Shown in pieces: positions 1 to 8,589 of a stretch of 16,127 nt of DNA. Made by a program: the position numbers and the translations under genes. The notes below the pieces were generated by a model. It saw only the letters and a program-made list of their open reading frames with translations. It was not told the DNA's origin and searched no databases. The DNA is from Gonium pectorale (taxonomy: Eukaryota > Chlorophyta > Chlorophyceae > Chlamydomonadales > Volvocaceae): positions 1 through 16,127 of the forward strand of contig LSYV01000192.1 of the NCBI GenBank assembly GCA_001584585.1, in the 5' to 3' direction. How positions within the stretch are numbered: position 1 is the stretch's first letter; each line of letters starts with the position of its first letter.

Positions 1-239
1 GCTCCAACCCTGTGACATCCCATGATTTGGTTCAGTCCGATGGCACGGGCCCCGCCCTCCGCCCCCCGCCCACCAATGGCACGGGCCCGCCCCCCCCCCA
101 GCCCCACATTCGCCTTCGGGCTCATACGCGTCCTACTAGCAGCTCTGTTGCGGGGCGTTCCGATCCCCATCTCCACACCCCACCCACCCCGCGCCCAACT
201 GCCTTGCCCCCCCCCTCGCCACATGCTCCGTCCGCGCAG
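1..239 (+). other. Intron tail of the sulfite oxidase gene
   Basis: No sulfite oxidase coding match was found here. The stretch is C-rich and ends in a pyrimidine-rich tract and the acceptor AG at 238-239, which fits the 3' part of an intron. It contains a loose direct repeat of ATGGCACGGGCCC at 41-53 and 76-88. Confidence 0.6.
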
Positions 240-2657
240 GCCTCTCGGAAGACGACCCCGCTGTCAAGCACATCCACTTTGTGGGGCTCGACAAGGACCC
301 CGCCACCGGCGATGTGAGTCGCGTGTCCAGGTCTGAAAGCAGTAAAACACAAAACATCCTGGCCGGCATGAGTGTGTGTGTGTGTGTGTGCGGGGGGGGG
401 GGCGCTGGGTAAAACAGCTTCCGCAAACGCTGCGCATTGTGCGCATGTGCAGGGGGCATTGTCGTACAAAGTGCGTGAGCATACCCGGTGGCAGCTTGCC
501 ACCCCGAACTCCCCCTCCTCCCTTCCCATCCTGCCGTACTCCGCCGTACACACACGCGCTCGCTCGCTCTGACACAGGCGTACGGCGCCAGCATCCCGCT
601 GTCCAAGGCGCTGGCGGCGGGCTCCGAGGTGCTGCTGGCGTGGGAGATGAACGGGCAGCCGCTGAGCGCCGACCACGGCGCGCCGCTGCGGGTGGTGGTG
701 CCGGGCGTGACGGGGGCGCGCAGCGTCAAGTGGCTGAGTGAGTTGGGGTGGGTGGAGGGGGGGGCGGTTTGCGGGGTCGTGGTTTGTGTGTGCGTGCGTG
801 TGTGTGTGGAGGGGGAGGGGGGATAAGTGGGTCGGGCGGGATGGGTGGGTGGGTGGGTGTGGGGGTATTGTTGCTGCGCTGCTCTTTGGCTGCTTGCTAG
901 GGCGGGGTTGCGCAGCCGACCGGGTCAGGCTGACAGGGGTTGGTTCAGGTTGACAGCCAACCGGCCGAACCCGGAACTGTCCAGAGCGAGGAGTTTGACC
1001 GTTTGGGCGGTGGCAGGTCTGTTCCGTTGTCGGGTGGATCGCCTCGCTGGACCCGCGACCCATGACACGCACGCGGCTGGCGGCTGGCGGTTGGCGGTTG
1101 TTTCGGACGGGAAGGAAAGAAGAACCTCACTCCCGTCCGCACCGCCCCTCCTCCCCTTTCGCCACCGCGACCCTTTCTCTCCCCCCCCCTCCCCCGCCCC
1201 CCCATCTGCCCCCTCCCTCCCCCTCCCCCACCCCAAGGCCGCATCGTGGCCAGCGAGTCCGAGTCGTCCAGCCACTGGCAGCAGAAGGACTACAAGGCCT
1301 TCTGCCCCTCGGTGGACTGGGACACGGTGGACTGGGGCAGCGCGCCCGCCATCCAGGTCGGTTGGCGGTTGAGGCGGTTGGCGGTTGGTGCTCGATTCCC
1401 AGGCGTCACCAACCGTAGTTTGGCCCCGGCCGTCGGGCCCACGCTTCCTCGGACGGACGGACGCGCGCAACCAAGTCCACCGCCGATTTATTCCGTCGTC
1501 GGCCAAAACCCTGTACGGCCCTCCCTCCCCCGACCCGCAGGAGCCCCCCGTCACCAGTGCGGTCACGGAGCCGGCCCCCAACACCCCCGTCAGCGCCGCG
1601 GACGGACAGGTGGGGGGTGGGGTGGGGGGCGCGGGGTGGGGGGCGCGGGGGGGTTGGGTGGGTGGGTGGGCGGACGGGCTCGTGACGGGACCGACTGCTC
1701 GGCCAACCGGGGGTGGGGGCACGTCTTGCCCCCATCCCCCACCCATGGTTGCGATGCGGCAACTGTGCCAACCCGTAAACGATCGGGCGATCCTGCCCCA
1801 AGTGGCCAAGACCCGCCGACAGTGCCACGAAGCCTCCGGCAAACCAGCCCGGCTGAGTAAACCGCTGAACGTACCGTACCGTGCAACAAACGCCCACGAT
1901 CCTGCTCCAACAGACACCCCCAACCACCAACGTCCCATGCAGCATCACCAACCAACCCCGCAACCCGGCTGTCACCAACGGCCACCCGCACATGGCAACC
2001 GCAACCGTCTAACCGTCCAAAGCAGTTCCAAGCTTCCAACTCACACCCCCCCTATCCGGCGTTAACCGTTCAGGTGACGGTGCGGGGCTACGCGTGGAGC
2101 GGCGGCGGCCGCGGCATCGTCCGCGTCGACGTGTCGGCGGACGGCGGCCGCAGCTGGGCCGCCGCCAAGCTGCTGCCGCCGCCGCCGGGGGCGCCGCCGC
2201 CGGGGTCGTACTCGGGCGCTTGGGCGTGGACTCTGTGGGAGGTGGGTCGGCTGGGCTGGGTTGGCGCACGGCGTGAGAGCTGTCAGAGGGGCGGGGGGGG
2301 GGCACCGGGCGTGCTGCGCATGCATGAAAGCCATGGTACCCATGACAGATCTTTTCGCGGCTTTGGACTTTCCTTGTGGTTGCCTCACCGCCCTCTCGCG
2401 CTCCTCCTCTTCTCCGCTCACCTCGTCCTCCCCACGCCCCCGCCCCCATCCACCCCCGCCCCCCAACCACCACCCAGGCCACGCTCCCGCTGCCGCAGCC
2501 CGGCGAGGACGGCTCCCTGCCGCCCCGCGTGGAGCTCGTGTGCAAGGCGGTGGACGCGTCGTACAACAACCAGCCGGATTCGGTCGCCGGGATCTGGAAC
2601 CTGCGCGGCGTGGTCAACAACGCCTGGCACCGCGTGTCGCTGCCGCTCGAGCCGTGA
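240..2657 (+). CDS. SUOX: Sulfite oxidase (molybdenum-cofactor enzyme), 5' end outside window
   Basis: Six exons join in frame: 240-313, 578-737, 1238-1356, 1541-1609, 2074-2241 and 2478-2657 (stop TGA 2655-2657). All introns are GT-AG (184-500 bp). They give 255 residues; plant enzymes are about 390, so the N-terminal third lies to the left. The first two exons are the end of the molybdopterin-binding domain: [10 protein letters not shown], then [24 protein letters not shown] and GARSVKWL, matching the plant enzyme almost word for word. The rest is the Mo-co oxidoreductase dimerisation domain: [37 protein letters not shown] and [15 protein letters not shown]. The GGGR stretch and DHGxPLR loop carry arginines known in the family to contact substrate or cofactor. 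Role (family knowledge): oxidises sulfite to sulfate. No heme domain is visible. The protein ends SLPLEP, without the peroxisomal SNL/SKL-type tail of the Arabidopsis enzyme. It converges on the ankyrin gene. Confidence 0.93.
372..402 (+). repeat. (GT)n plus poly-G tract
   Basis: Inside the first visible sulfite oxidase intron, GT dinucleotides (372-390) are followed by C and a run of 11 G (392-402). Similar GT-then-G composites lie at 782-823 (+) and, on the other strand, at 4492-4512. Confidence 0.9.
843..857 (+). repeat. G-quadruplex-type motif in intron
   Basis: Four GGG runs separated by single T bases in the second visible sulfite oxidase intron, on the transcribed-sense strand. The sequence fits the tightest class of G4 motif. 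Any function is inference. Confidence 0.75.
1072..1100 (+). repeat. GGCGGYT minisatellite, copy 1
   Basis: Tandem 7-bp units (GGCGGCT/GGCGGTT) in the second visible sulfite oxidase intron. The same unit returns in the next intron at 1359-1390. Confidence 0.7.
1359..1390 (+). repeat. GGCGGTT minisatellite, copy 2
   Basis: GGTTGGCGGTTGAGGCGG and a second GGCGGTTGG stand just after the donor at 1357. The unit is shared with 1072-1100 in the preceding intron, across one exon. Confidence 0.7.
1610..1671 (+). repeat. G-rich tract at an intron 5' end (G4-prone)
   Basis: Directly after the donor following exon 1541-1609 the intron is almost pure G/T with many GGG to GGGGGGG runs, ending in a GGGT series. 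The far half of the same intron (about 1900-2040) is C/A-rich with repeated CCAACC words, so the two halves could in principle pair. Confidence 0.7.
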
Positions 2658-3138
2658 GGGGATGTGAGGGGGCGTTAGTGAGGGGATGCGAAGGACCTTG
2701 CTGGGCGTTGGGCGGGCCTGTGATGCGCATTTGGCTATCGTGGTATGGTAATGCCTGTGGCGCGCTGTGAGGGCCCGGCTTGGGCCGCGAAGGGTCACCA
2801 GGGGCTTAGTGAGGGGCGGTTGCAACTCCGGACGCTGTTGTCGAGGTTCATGGGGCCTTGGCCCTGGGGCCGGAGAGTCCGGTGCCGTGCCTTGAGCGGC
2901 TTGTGATGAAATGGTGGTGAGGCTGTACGTACAGGCCCTTGGATGCCCGCTCGGGACGCCGTTTGGAACTCTCGAGCGCCAGAGCGCCCCAGAGGCGAGC
3001 CCTTGCGGCCTTAAGTCCACCTGTCCTGAAGCCGCGGACCGGCGGTGCTTTGGGCCACGCGCTGTGACCATTTCGGTTGGATAACCGCTAACCGAAAGAG
3101 CTGTTGGAAAGCCGTTGCCGTTGGTGGTTGCTGGTCCG

Positions 3139-3226
3139 GTCGGGGGGCTGCAGGCCTCGTTACGGCAGCGCCCCCATGCCCGGATGCGCACACCAGCTTT
3201 CCCGGGTTCCAGTCCTGGTTCCGACA
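3139..3226 (+). mobile_element. tRNA-like block, possible SINE remnant
   Basis: A T-arm is visible: CCGGG (3202-3206), loop TTCCAGT, CCTGG (3214-3218), five pairs with one G-U. It includes a Pol III B-box-like GGTTCCAGTCC at 3205-3215, one base off the common consensus. TTCCGAC (3219-3225) can pair with GTCGGGG (3139-3145) as an acceptor stem with two wobbles. GGCCTCGTTACGG (3153-3165) resembles a shortened A box. The anticodon arm is not canonical, so a working tRNA is unlikely. A tRNA-derived SINE remnant fits better. Chance resemblance remains possible. Confidence 0.35.
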
Positions 3227-3628
3227 CGCAACCCCGGTCTCTATCCCGGTCTTTAACTTCGTCGGCTCAGCGCGCCAGGGCCTATAGAGCTGCCCGGGTC
3301 GGGGGTGGGGCACCGCGCGGGGCGTGTTGGAGCCAGGTACTCGTGGCGGGCTGCGGCAGTGGGCTGCGCAACGGCCGCCCAATGGCTCAAAATGATGAGA
3401 CCGCTGTGGGAGGACGGCGAGTGGTCGTGCCAGGGGTCAGGTTCGTGGACGTTTGTGGCGGGACTTCCTGGCCGTCCCTGATCTGGCCACGTGGGGCTGA
3501 TCGCCAGTGGAGCTGCCCCGCGGCTAGCCAGGGGACACGAAAGGGTGGTTCACCCCCTCTGCTGTGGCGCATGTGTCTTGATGAGAGCGGTGAGGGCCGT
3601 CTGGCAAGCTCCGGAGTGACTGGTAGCA

Positions 3629-3633
3629 TGTAA
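3629..3633 (+). terminator. TGTAA poly(A) signal, upstream copy
   Basis: TGTAA is the usual poly(A) signal of Chlamydomonas-type nuclear genes. This copy is about 970 bp after the sulfite oxidase stop, and a second copy follows 14 bp later. Confidence 0.55.
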
Positions 3634-3642
3634 GGATACTGC

Positions 3643-3647
3643 TGTAA
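3643..3647 (+). terminator. TGTAA poly(A) signal, downstream copy
   Basis: Second TGTAA of the pair. Cleavage would be expected roughly 10-20 bp downstream, near 3660, after which the sequence turns into C-rich ankyrin-fossil DNA. Confidence 0.6.
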
Positions 3648-3844
3648 CATGCCGATCGGGAGGTAGGGTGAAAGGTGCCCATTCAACGGGCCGAGGGCTG
3701 GCACCGTGTCGCGCCCTGCCGCTGCGGCCCTTGCCCCGCCCCGCAGCCGCGGCGCTCATTGCCGATTCGGTGGCAGCGCCCTCTCGCCGCCGCCCCCTGC
3801 ACTCCCATGCGCCTCGTCCACGCTCCTGTCCCATCACCGCCCCC

Positions 3845-3870
3845 AGCCGCCGCAGCGTCCAGCGGCGGGC
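3845..3870 (-). repeat. Repeat of ankyrin-fossil 3' piece, copy B
   Basis: These 26 bp differ by one base from 4079-4104. In the other copy the minus strand reads through CPPVDAAAA of the ankyrin pseudogene, so this is probably a further fragment of the same gene family. Confidence 0.6.
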
Positions 3871-4060
3871 GCGGGACTCATCGGTCGGTCCGTGTGCGGC
3901 CGCATGGCCACCCGACACCTGCAAAACCAACCGCGCGCCTTCACCCCCTGGCCACTCATCTCATCACCCTCTCACGCACAGCCGGTTTATCATGCCTGAC
4001 CCCGCTGCGGCCCCCGTCCAGCAGAGCCACCCTCGCCCCGGCCCACTCCCACCCTGTCCG

Positions 4061-4451
4061 CGCCCTCTGCACCGCCCGAGCCGCCGCAGCGTCCACCGGC
4101 GGGCAGCCCGCCTCCAGCAGCCAGCGCAGTACCGGCAGCGGCGGTAGCGTGTGGCTCCCCCGCTGGCAGACACCCTCGCTCCCGCCCCGGGCGGCCCCCC
4201 GGCAGCCGCAGGCGCCGCAGGCAGCGCAGCATGGGCAGGTCGCTGGTCGCCGCAAAAGACCCCCCACCCCGGGCCCGTTCCCGTATCGGCCCTCGCCCGC
4301 TTGGGGCAGCCCCGCCCCACCAGCCATCCCAGTGCCTCCTCGCAGCCCCGCGTCCTTGGCCTGACCAAGGGAGTCCCGGGCGCAGCCCCGGCCCCTCAGC
4401 CAGGCCAGCACGCAGCAGGCCCCATGCTCTCAAATCGGATGCAAGCGCCGC
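4061..4451 (-). pseudogene. Decayed ankyrin-repeat gene fragment
   Basis: Reading down the minus strand, pieces of the C-terminal ankyrin region appear in changing frames: AALASDLRAWGLL (4451-4413), LAWLRGRGCARDSLGQAKDAG (to about 4346), GCEEALGWLVGRGCP (4347-4303), FAATSDLPMLRCLRRLRLPGG (4256-4194) and LPPLPVLRWLLEAGCPPVDAA (about 4144-4082). They line up in order with LMAWLRERGCGWD, GCEEAVEWLVAQGCP, NGDLAMAVALRRLGVPWG and PPPMLRWLVEEDCPVE of the intact ankyrin gene at 6235-8484. At least three or four frame changes break it. Where the intact gene has a 585-bp intron after GCPVQ, only about 46 bp stand here, so the intron is absent. A multi-exon gene with unusual splicing is a weaker alternative. 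Confidence 0.6.
4079..4104 (-). repeat. Repeat of ankyrin-fossil 3' piece, copy A
   Basis: Part of the pseudogene block, repeated 234 bp away at 3845-3870 with one mismatch. The loosely similar flanks point to an old tandem duplication. Confidence 0.6.
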
Positions 4452-4491
4452 CTGAAACAGCAGCGCCCCTCGTCCAGCGGCACCTGGATAC

Positions 4492-4512
4492 CCCCCCCCA
4501 CACACACACACA
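4492..4512 (+). repeat. Poly-C plus (CA)n tract
   Basis: A C run is followed by CA dinucleotides. Seen from the other strand it is a GT-then-G composite like the one at 372-402. Confidence 0.85.
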
Positions 4513-4524
4513 ACTCGTCAACAG

Positions 4525-4640
4525 CCCGGGGGCGGCTTTGTTGGTCTTCTAGCTGCTGCCGGCGCCAGCACCGCCGGCTGTGGGCCCCATCGACGCGACC
4601 GCGACCGCCGCCCACCCACGCACCCACCTGGAAGCGTTCG
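4525..4640. repeat. Duplicated block, copy 1
   Basis: It shares order and words with 5235-5353: GGCGGCTTTG, a CGA(C)ACGACCG-type stretch and a CTGGAAG end, about 710 bp apart with small indels. On the minus strand both copies are preceded by a SSERFQ / SESFQ reading. The pseudogene at 4061-4451 follows copy 1. Confidence 0.55.
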
Positions 4641-4654
4641 CTGGAAGCGTTCGC
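4629..4654. repeat. 13-bp perfect tandem repeat
   Basis: TGGAAGCGTTCGC occurs at 4629-4641 and again at 4642-4654 without a gap. Confidence 0.9.
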
Positions 4655-5234
4655 CATCAACGCAAACGCGCACTGTCCTGTCAGAGTGTCAGATCGGGCC
4701 GATGCGCGATCCATTCAGTCTCATCCTAATCAATCTGTGAGTGACGTCGCCGTCCGCCCACCTGCCCCGCGGCCCGCCGGGGTAGATGAGACCAGCACCG
4801 GACGCGCACCGCAGCACGCTCGTCGCACCTCCCGTGAAGGAAGCAGTGTGCCACCACTTCATGGCGCTGTACAATGCAATTTTAGCGCCTCCGTACGTCC
4901 AGACCCGCAGGCCAAACCTGCTGCTACCTTTCAGTGCTGTAAGTTGGCGTGCCGCAAGGCAACGCTGTCATTCCCCCCCCCCCCCTCCCCCTTCCCCTCG
5001 CACTTTTCAGGCGCTCCCGCGTGTCCAAAAGCTGCCGACGGCCCGCCGCACCCGCGCCATCATACGCAACTCGCCGCTGCCCACCCCCGCCTTGGCCCCC
5101 GACAACGCCCTGCCTGCTGCCGAGAGCGCCGCCACCCCACCGCCTGCCTGTCCACTGCCCGTGCGGCCGCCGAAGGCTTCCTGTTCCGCTCCGCCCCATC
5201 GCGCCTCGAATATCCCATCCCTCATTCGCAGCAT
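4655..5234. other. No supportable gene
   Basis: The stretch holds a 13-base C run (about 4973-4985) and C-rich DNA. Open frames exist on both strands but show no family motif, and their composition is that of random GC-rich sequence. It lies between the two ankyrin relics and may be their eroded remainder. Confidence 0.4.
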
Positions 5235-5353
5235 CCCGGCGGCGGCTTTGCCGGTCTCCGCGCCGCTGGCAGAGGCAGCGGGTGCGGCCTCCTGTCGAAA
5301 TCGACACGACCGCCGCCGCCACCGGTGCCGACACCGCCCGCTGGAAGGACTCG
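5235..5353. repeat. Duplicated block, copy 2
   Basis: Partner of 4525-4640. It lies on the minus strand just after a short ankyrin-like reading (5490-5452), so the two blocks probably mark two tandem relics of one gene family. Confidence 0.55.
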
Positions 5354-5451
5354 GACGTGCAAAGCCCACCGCTGACGTCGGCGGCCCCGCGCTCAGCCCC
5401 CACCGCCGCCTTCGCCCAGCCCGGGGTCTGCTGCTGCTGCTGCGCCTCCGC

Positions 5452-5490
5452 TAGCGGGGACCGCAGCCTTGCCAGGTACCGTAGCATGGG
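5452..5490 (-). pseudogene. Short ankyrin-like relic
   Basis: The minus strand reads PMLRYLARLRSPL, the pattern of one ankyrin-like helix pair in this family (compare PMLRCLRRLRLPGG in the pseudogene at 4061-4451). It then runs into a CAG-repeat-encoded Gln stretch (about 5429-5444) and a SESFQ reading matching the other duplicate. No start, splice structure or complete domain can be drawn. Confidence 0.4.
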
Positions 5491-5499
5491 TTGAGGGAG

Positions 5500-6234
5500 G
5501 TTGTGCTCGTCGTTGGGCGACCGCAGCTGGATAACGGTCCCAGCAGGCGACGCCGCCACGGTGGCGGCGCGAATGGACAGAAGTCTCCGGTGCTGGTGCT
5601 GGCGGCGCGGCGTGTGAAGGGCGGGGCGGATGGGGGGGCGGCAGGGGCGAGGGCAGAGCGGCGCCCGCATGGCCACCAGGCCCAGGCCGTTGCCGCCGCC
5701 GCCACCGGCGCGGCCTCCAGCGACCACCTTCGGCGGCGCGGCGTGCAAAGGGCAGCGGCGAGCGCGGGCTGTCCCCACGTGGCGGCGCTGCGCCGAGGGG
5801 TCCTGTGGACGGGGACGGTGGGCTTGTGTGAAGAATGTGCTGAAGGATGTACTCTCGCAGCATCACCAAGGGCGGTCAATTATGAGCGACCGTGAGCCGC
5901 CAGCTGATACAGCGCCAGCATGTCTAACACAGCGAGCTGCCTTTGCTGTTTGTAAGGACGCATGTTGACTCATTGCGGTGGCACTGTGCATAATCCACCC
6001 AGCCAGCCTGGCACCATGCAGCCAGGCAGCTGTCCGCAGGCAGCTCTCCGCCCATCACCCGTACGGCACCTTTCTTACGCCCGCACCCAACCACGGCACC
6101 GGCCCTGCCCTCCAGCCGCTGCCGAAGCGCGACCCCGCCAGCAGGTTCCCGTCCCGGCAAGCGCCCTAGCGCCCCCGGAGCATCCACTCCTCAGAACAAC
6201 CCAGTCCACAGCCCCCCTGCGCGCCGCACCTCGA
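5500..6234. other. No supportable gene; includes 3' UTR of the ankyrin gene
   Basis: The part next to 6235 must hold the 3' UTR of the minus-strand ankyrin gene. I found no minus-strand TGTAA in this stretch, so its poly(A) site is not obvious. A TGTAA stands on the plus strand at 5950-5954. The 5500-5900 part is GC-rich with open frames that show no recognisable domain. Confidence 0.45.
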
Positions 6235-8484
6235 TTAAACCGCCGCCAGCTCTTCCGCTCTCGCCGCCGCTTGTGCCCTCTCACGACGCTGTTGGGTTGC
6301 CTCCCGCAGCAGCCGCAGGGCCTCATCCCGGCCGCAATCGCGTCTATGGATTGCCGCCAGGACGTGCGTAAACCTTTCGACCGGGCAGTCCTCCTCCACT
6401 AGCCAGCGCAGCATTGGCGGCGGCGCCTGGCGGGCAGCGCGTACAAACACCGCGCCGGGTGGGCCCCAGGGCACGCCCAGCCGCCGCAGTGCCACCGCCA
6501 TGGCCAAGTCGCCGTTGCGGCAGGCGCCAAAATAGGGTTCGCCGTTGCCCTGAGGAGGAGGATGAGGAGGAGGAGGAAGCGATGGTGAGGGGCACAAGAC
6601 TGTGAAGAGGGTGGCATCCCGACGGCCTGAACAGCTTCTTCTTTGGTGGTGTTGAAAAGGAACAACGACCCTTGGTGGTGTGCACGTTTTAGGTGGTGTA
6701 CATACCGGTGGTGTGGACCAGCATTCTAGTGCCCCACACGCTCCACTGCTTTTGGCATTTTTTCGCGCAAGTGCTCAAAGTTACATGATGCGGATGGGAG
6801 GCTTGGCTCAAGAAGGCAAACAAAATCCCAGTGGCCCCATGGGTGCTATCGTCTTGCTTCCGGGACATTTCCAGGCTAGCGCCCTGCTTCCTTTCGACGT
6901 TTGTCACAAGGCTGTGGAGTTGAGGGGGTTAGATGGATGGGAGCCAACGTTGCTGGCTGTGAACGCCATCGCAGCGGATTCAACCGTGCCGTACGATGCT
7001 CGTTGGCGCACCCCTCCCCGCTCAGCCGCGAGGTCCGTGTCCTAAAGCCGCAACAGGAAGGTACACGCGAGTGCAGTCCTTCGTTGACCCTCAAGCACGA
7101 CCCGCTGCCCCCGGCCTCGTGTCCTCCCCCGCACCTGCACGGGGCAGCCCTGCGCCACCAGCCACTCCACCGCCTCCTCGCAGCCCGAGTCAGCGGCTTT
7201 AGTGATCGCGGATGCGTCCCACCCGCAGCCGCGCTCCCGCAGCCAGGCCATCAGCTGCACGCTGCCCGACTCGGCAGCCGCCACGAGCAGGTCGGGGCCC
7301 ATTCTCACTGCACCCGCGCCAAACGTCCCCACCAGCCAGATTAGCACGTGCAGGTGGCCGTTGCGCGCCGCCTGACGGGCGCAATCAATGGCGTCCACCG
7401 GCAAAACCCTGCCAGCGATGCGCAGCATCTCAAGGACGTGCACGTGTCCGTTCGTAGCGGCGGCGGCGACTGGCAGCATGCGTACGTGTTCATTGACCCA
7501 CCCCAGCTGCCCCAGCAGGTACTGCACCGCCGCCACGTTGCCCGCCGCCGCAGCCTGTTGGAGCTCAACGGGCTGCGGGGGGAAGCTCCGGGCTCGCAGC
7601 CAGACCAGGCGGGCGACCGCATCGGGGCGTTGCGCCTCCGTCATGGGCATGTTACGCGGGCAGCCCTGCGCCTCCAGCCATTGCACCTTGGCGGCCCAGT
7701 CGGGCGTGGGGCTGCCGACGGCGGCTGCCACGGACCAGTGCTTGCTCCAGCTGTCCACCTCGCCCGCACCCCGCCAGAGGCGCTGCAGTGTGGGGAGGTC
7801 GCAGCCGTGGGCAACGCCCGTCAGAAGGAGCCGCGCCTCATGGGCAGGGCTGGCGACCACATGCATCTGTGGTCGTATCTGCAGCAGCCAATCCATCAGG
7901 CCTATGTGGCCGGCGCGTGCCGCTGCGCCAGCCCCGCTCGTTTCCCGGGGCAGGCCCAGGCTCAGCAGCCATTCACACACGTGCCGATGGCCGCCAGATG
8001 CCGCGCTTTCCAGGAGGTTGCTGCCTCCGTGCCGCGCCGAGACTTGGCTCTGGCAGCCATGCTCCCACAGCCACACGCACGAGTCCAGCTGCCCGGCCCT
8101 CGCAGCTGCCTCAAGAACCTCGGTTGTCGCCAGGCAGCCCGCAGCCCTCTCCGCCATCTCCAGGTTGGCCACCACGCCGCTGGCCGCCGTGAGGCTCAGC
8201 AGCTGCCGCCGACGCGCCAGCGTCAGGCCCCGAACTGCGCCCGGGGCGAACCAGTGCGCCGCGAAGGCATGGGGCGGCACAGGCTGCGACAGGTGGATGG
8301 TGGTGTGGTGCGGCGCGCGGAACTGTGACGCCGAGGCCTTGTTCACCAGGCGGAAGCTGGGCACCTCGTTGGGGTCCAGGCACGACACGATCTTCTCCGC
8401 TAGCTCGGGCAGCAGCTGCGGCCATACGCGCGACGTGCACGCGGACTGCTGCTGCGGCTGCTGTTGCGCAGAAGCTGCGGACAT
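6235..8484 (-). CDS. F-box-like / ankyrin-repeat protein
   Basis: Two exons, 8484-7135 (450 codons) and 6549-6235 (104 codons plus stop), joined by a 585-bp intron with donor CAG|GTGCGG and a long pyrimidine tract before CAG|GGC. The product is 554 aa. A Gln-rich N-terminus is followed by an F-box-like stretch at residues 22-55 (LLPELAEKIVSCLDPNEVPS, then RLVNKA). Degenerate ankyrin-type units follow at about 124-145, 158-178, 185-205, 308-325, 339-356, 369-386, 399-420 and 427-447, each with an A/G-rich turn and a WL or ML helix (e.g. GHRHVCEWLL, NGHVHVLEML, SGCEEAVEWLVAQGCP). Two more lie in exon 2 (NGDLAMAVALRRLGVPWG; PPPMLRWLVEEDCP). It is probably a protein-binding adaptor, possibly an SCF ubiquitin-ligase subunit. 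The target cannot be told. Decayed relatives lie just downstream. Confidence 0.85.
6551..6583 (-). repeat. GGA/GAG purine tract = acceptor polypyrimidine tract
   Basis: On the minus strand this is a CTC/CCT run leading into the acceptor of the ankyrin intron. It supports that splice site. Confidence 0.7.
6781..6785 (-). terminator. Intronic TGTAA, possible alternative poly(A) signal
   Basis: The minus strand reads TGTAA inside the ankyrin-gene intron (7134-6550), 257 bp after an in-frame stop at 7042-7044. Unspliced transcripts could end here and encode a 480-aa form. Use of the site is inference. Confidence 0.35.
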
Positions 8485-8582
8485 GGTAACTGGTACCGAA
8501 GCTAGCGGTGCTTACAAGCGTCGATAGTGTTTAAACGATTGGCGGGCTCAGTTGTAAGTGCGGTACTGCATAAAAAAGAAAG

Positions 8583-8589
8583 CTTTATA
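8583..8589 (-). promoter_or_regulatory. TATA box of the ankyrin gene
   Basis: The minus strand reads TATAAAG, 99 bp before the ATG at 8484, in a locally A/T-richer stretch. A start about 30 bp downstream would leave a 5' UTR of about 70 nt. Confidence 0.5.

Larger units (their letters stand above)
2658..3660 (+). other. 3' UTR of sulfite oxidase (inferred)
   Basis: No coding exon can be supported here. It runs from the TGA at 2655-2657 to just past two TGTAA signals. The first part repeats TTAGTGAGGGG (about 2675 and 2807) and GTGAGGGGATG. It also holds a tRNA-like block (3139-3226). A UTR of about 1 kb is long but plausible for volvocine algae. Confidence 0.6.

Noticed and set aside
122..1072. 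316-codon open frame on the minus strand over the sulfite oxidase gene
   Set aside because: It is the antisense shadow of GC-rich exons and introns. The plus strand carries clear sulfite oxidase motifs with matching splice sites.
8513..8517. Minus-strand TGTAA just upstream of the ankyrin ATG
   Set aside because: It lies in the 5' region of the ankyrin gene, and no minus-strand gene ends there.
7348..8527. Long plus-strand open frames opposite the ankyrin gene
   Set aside because: They are a codon-bias shadow of the minus-strand coding exon. Their translations show no domain.
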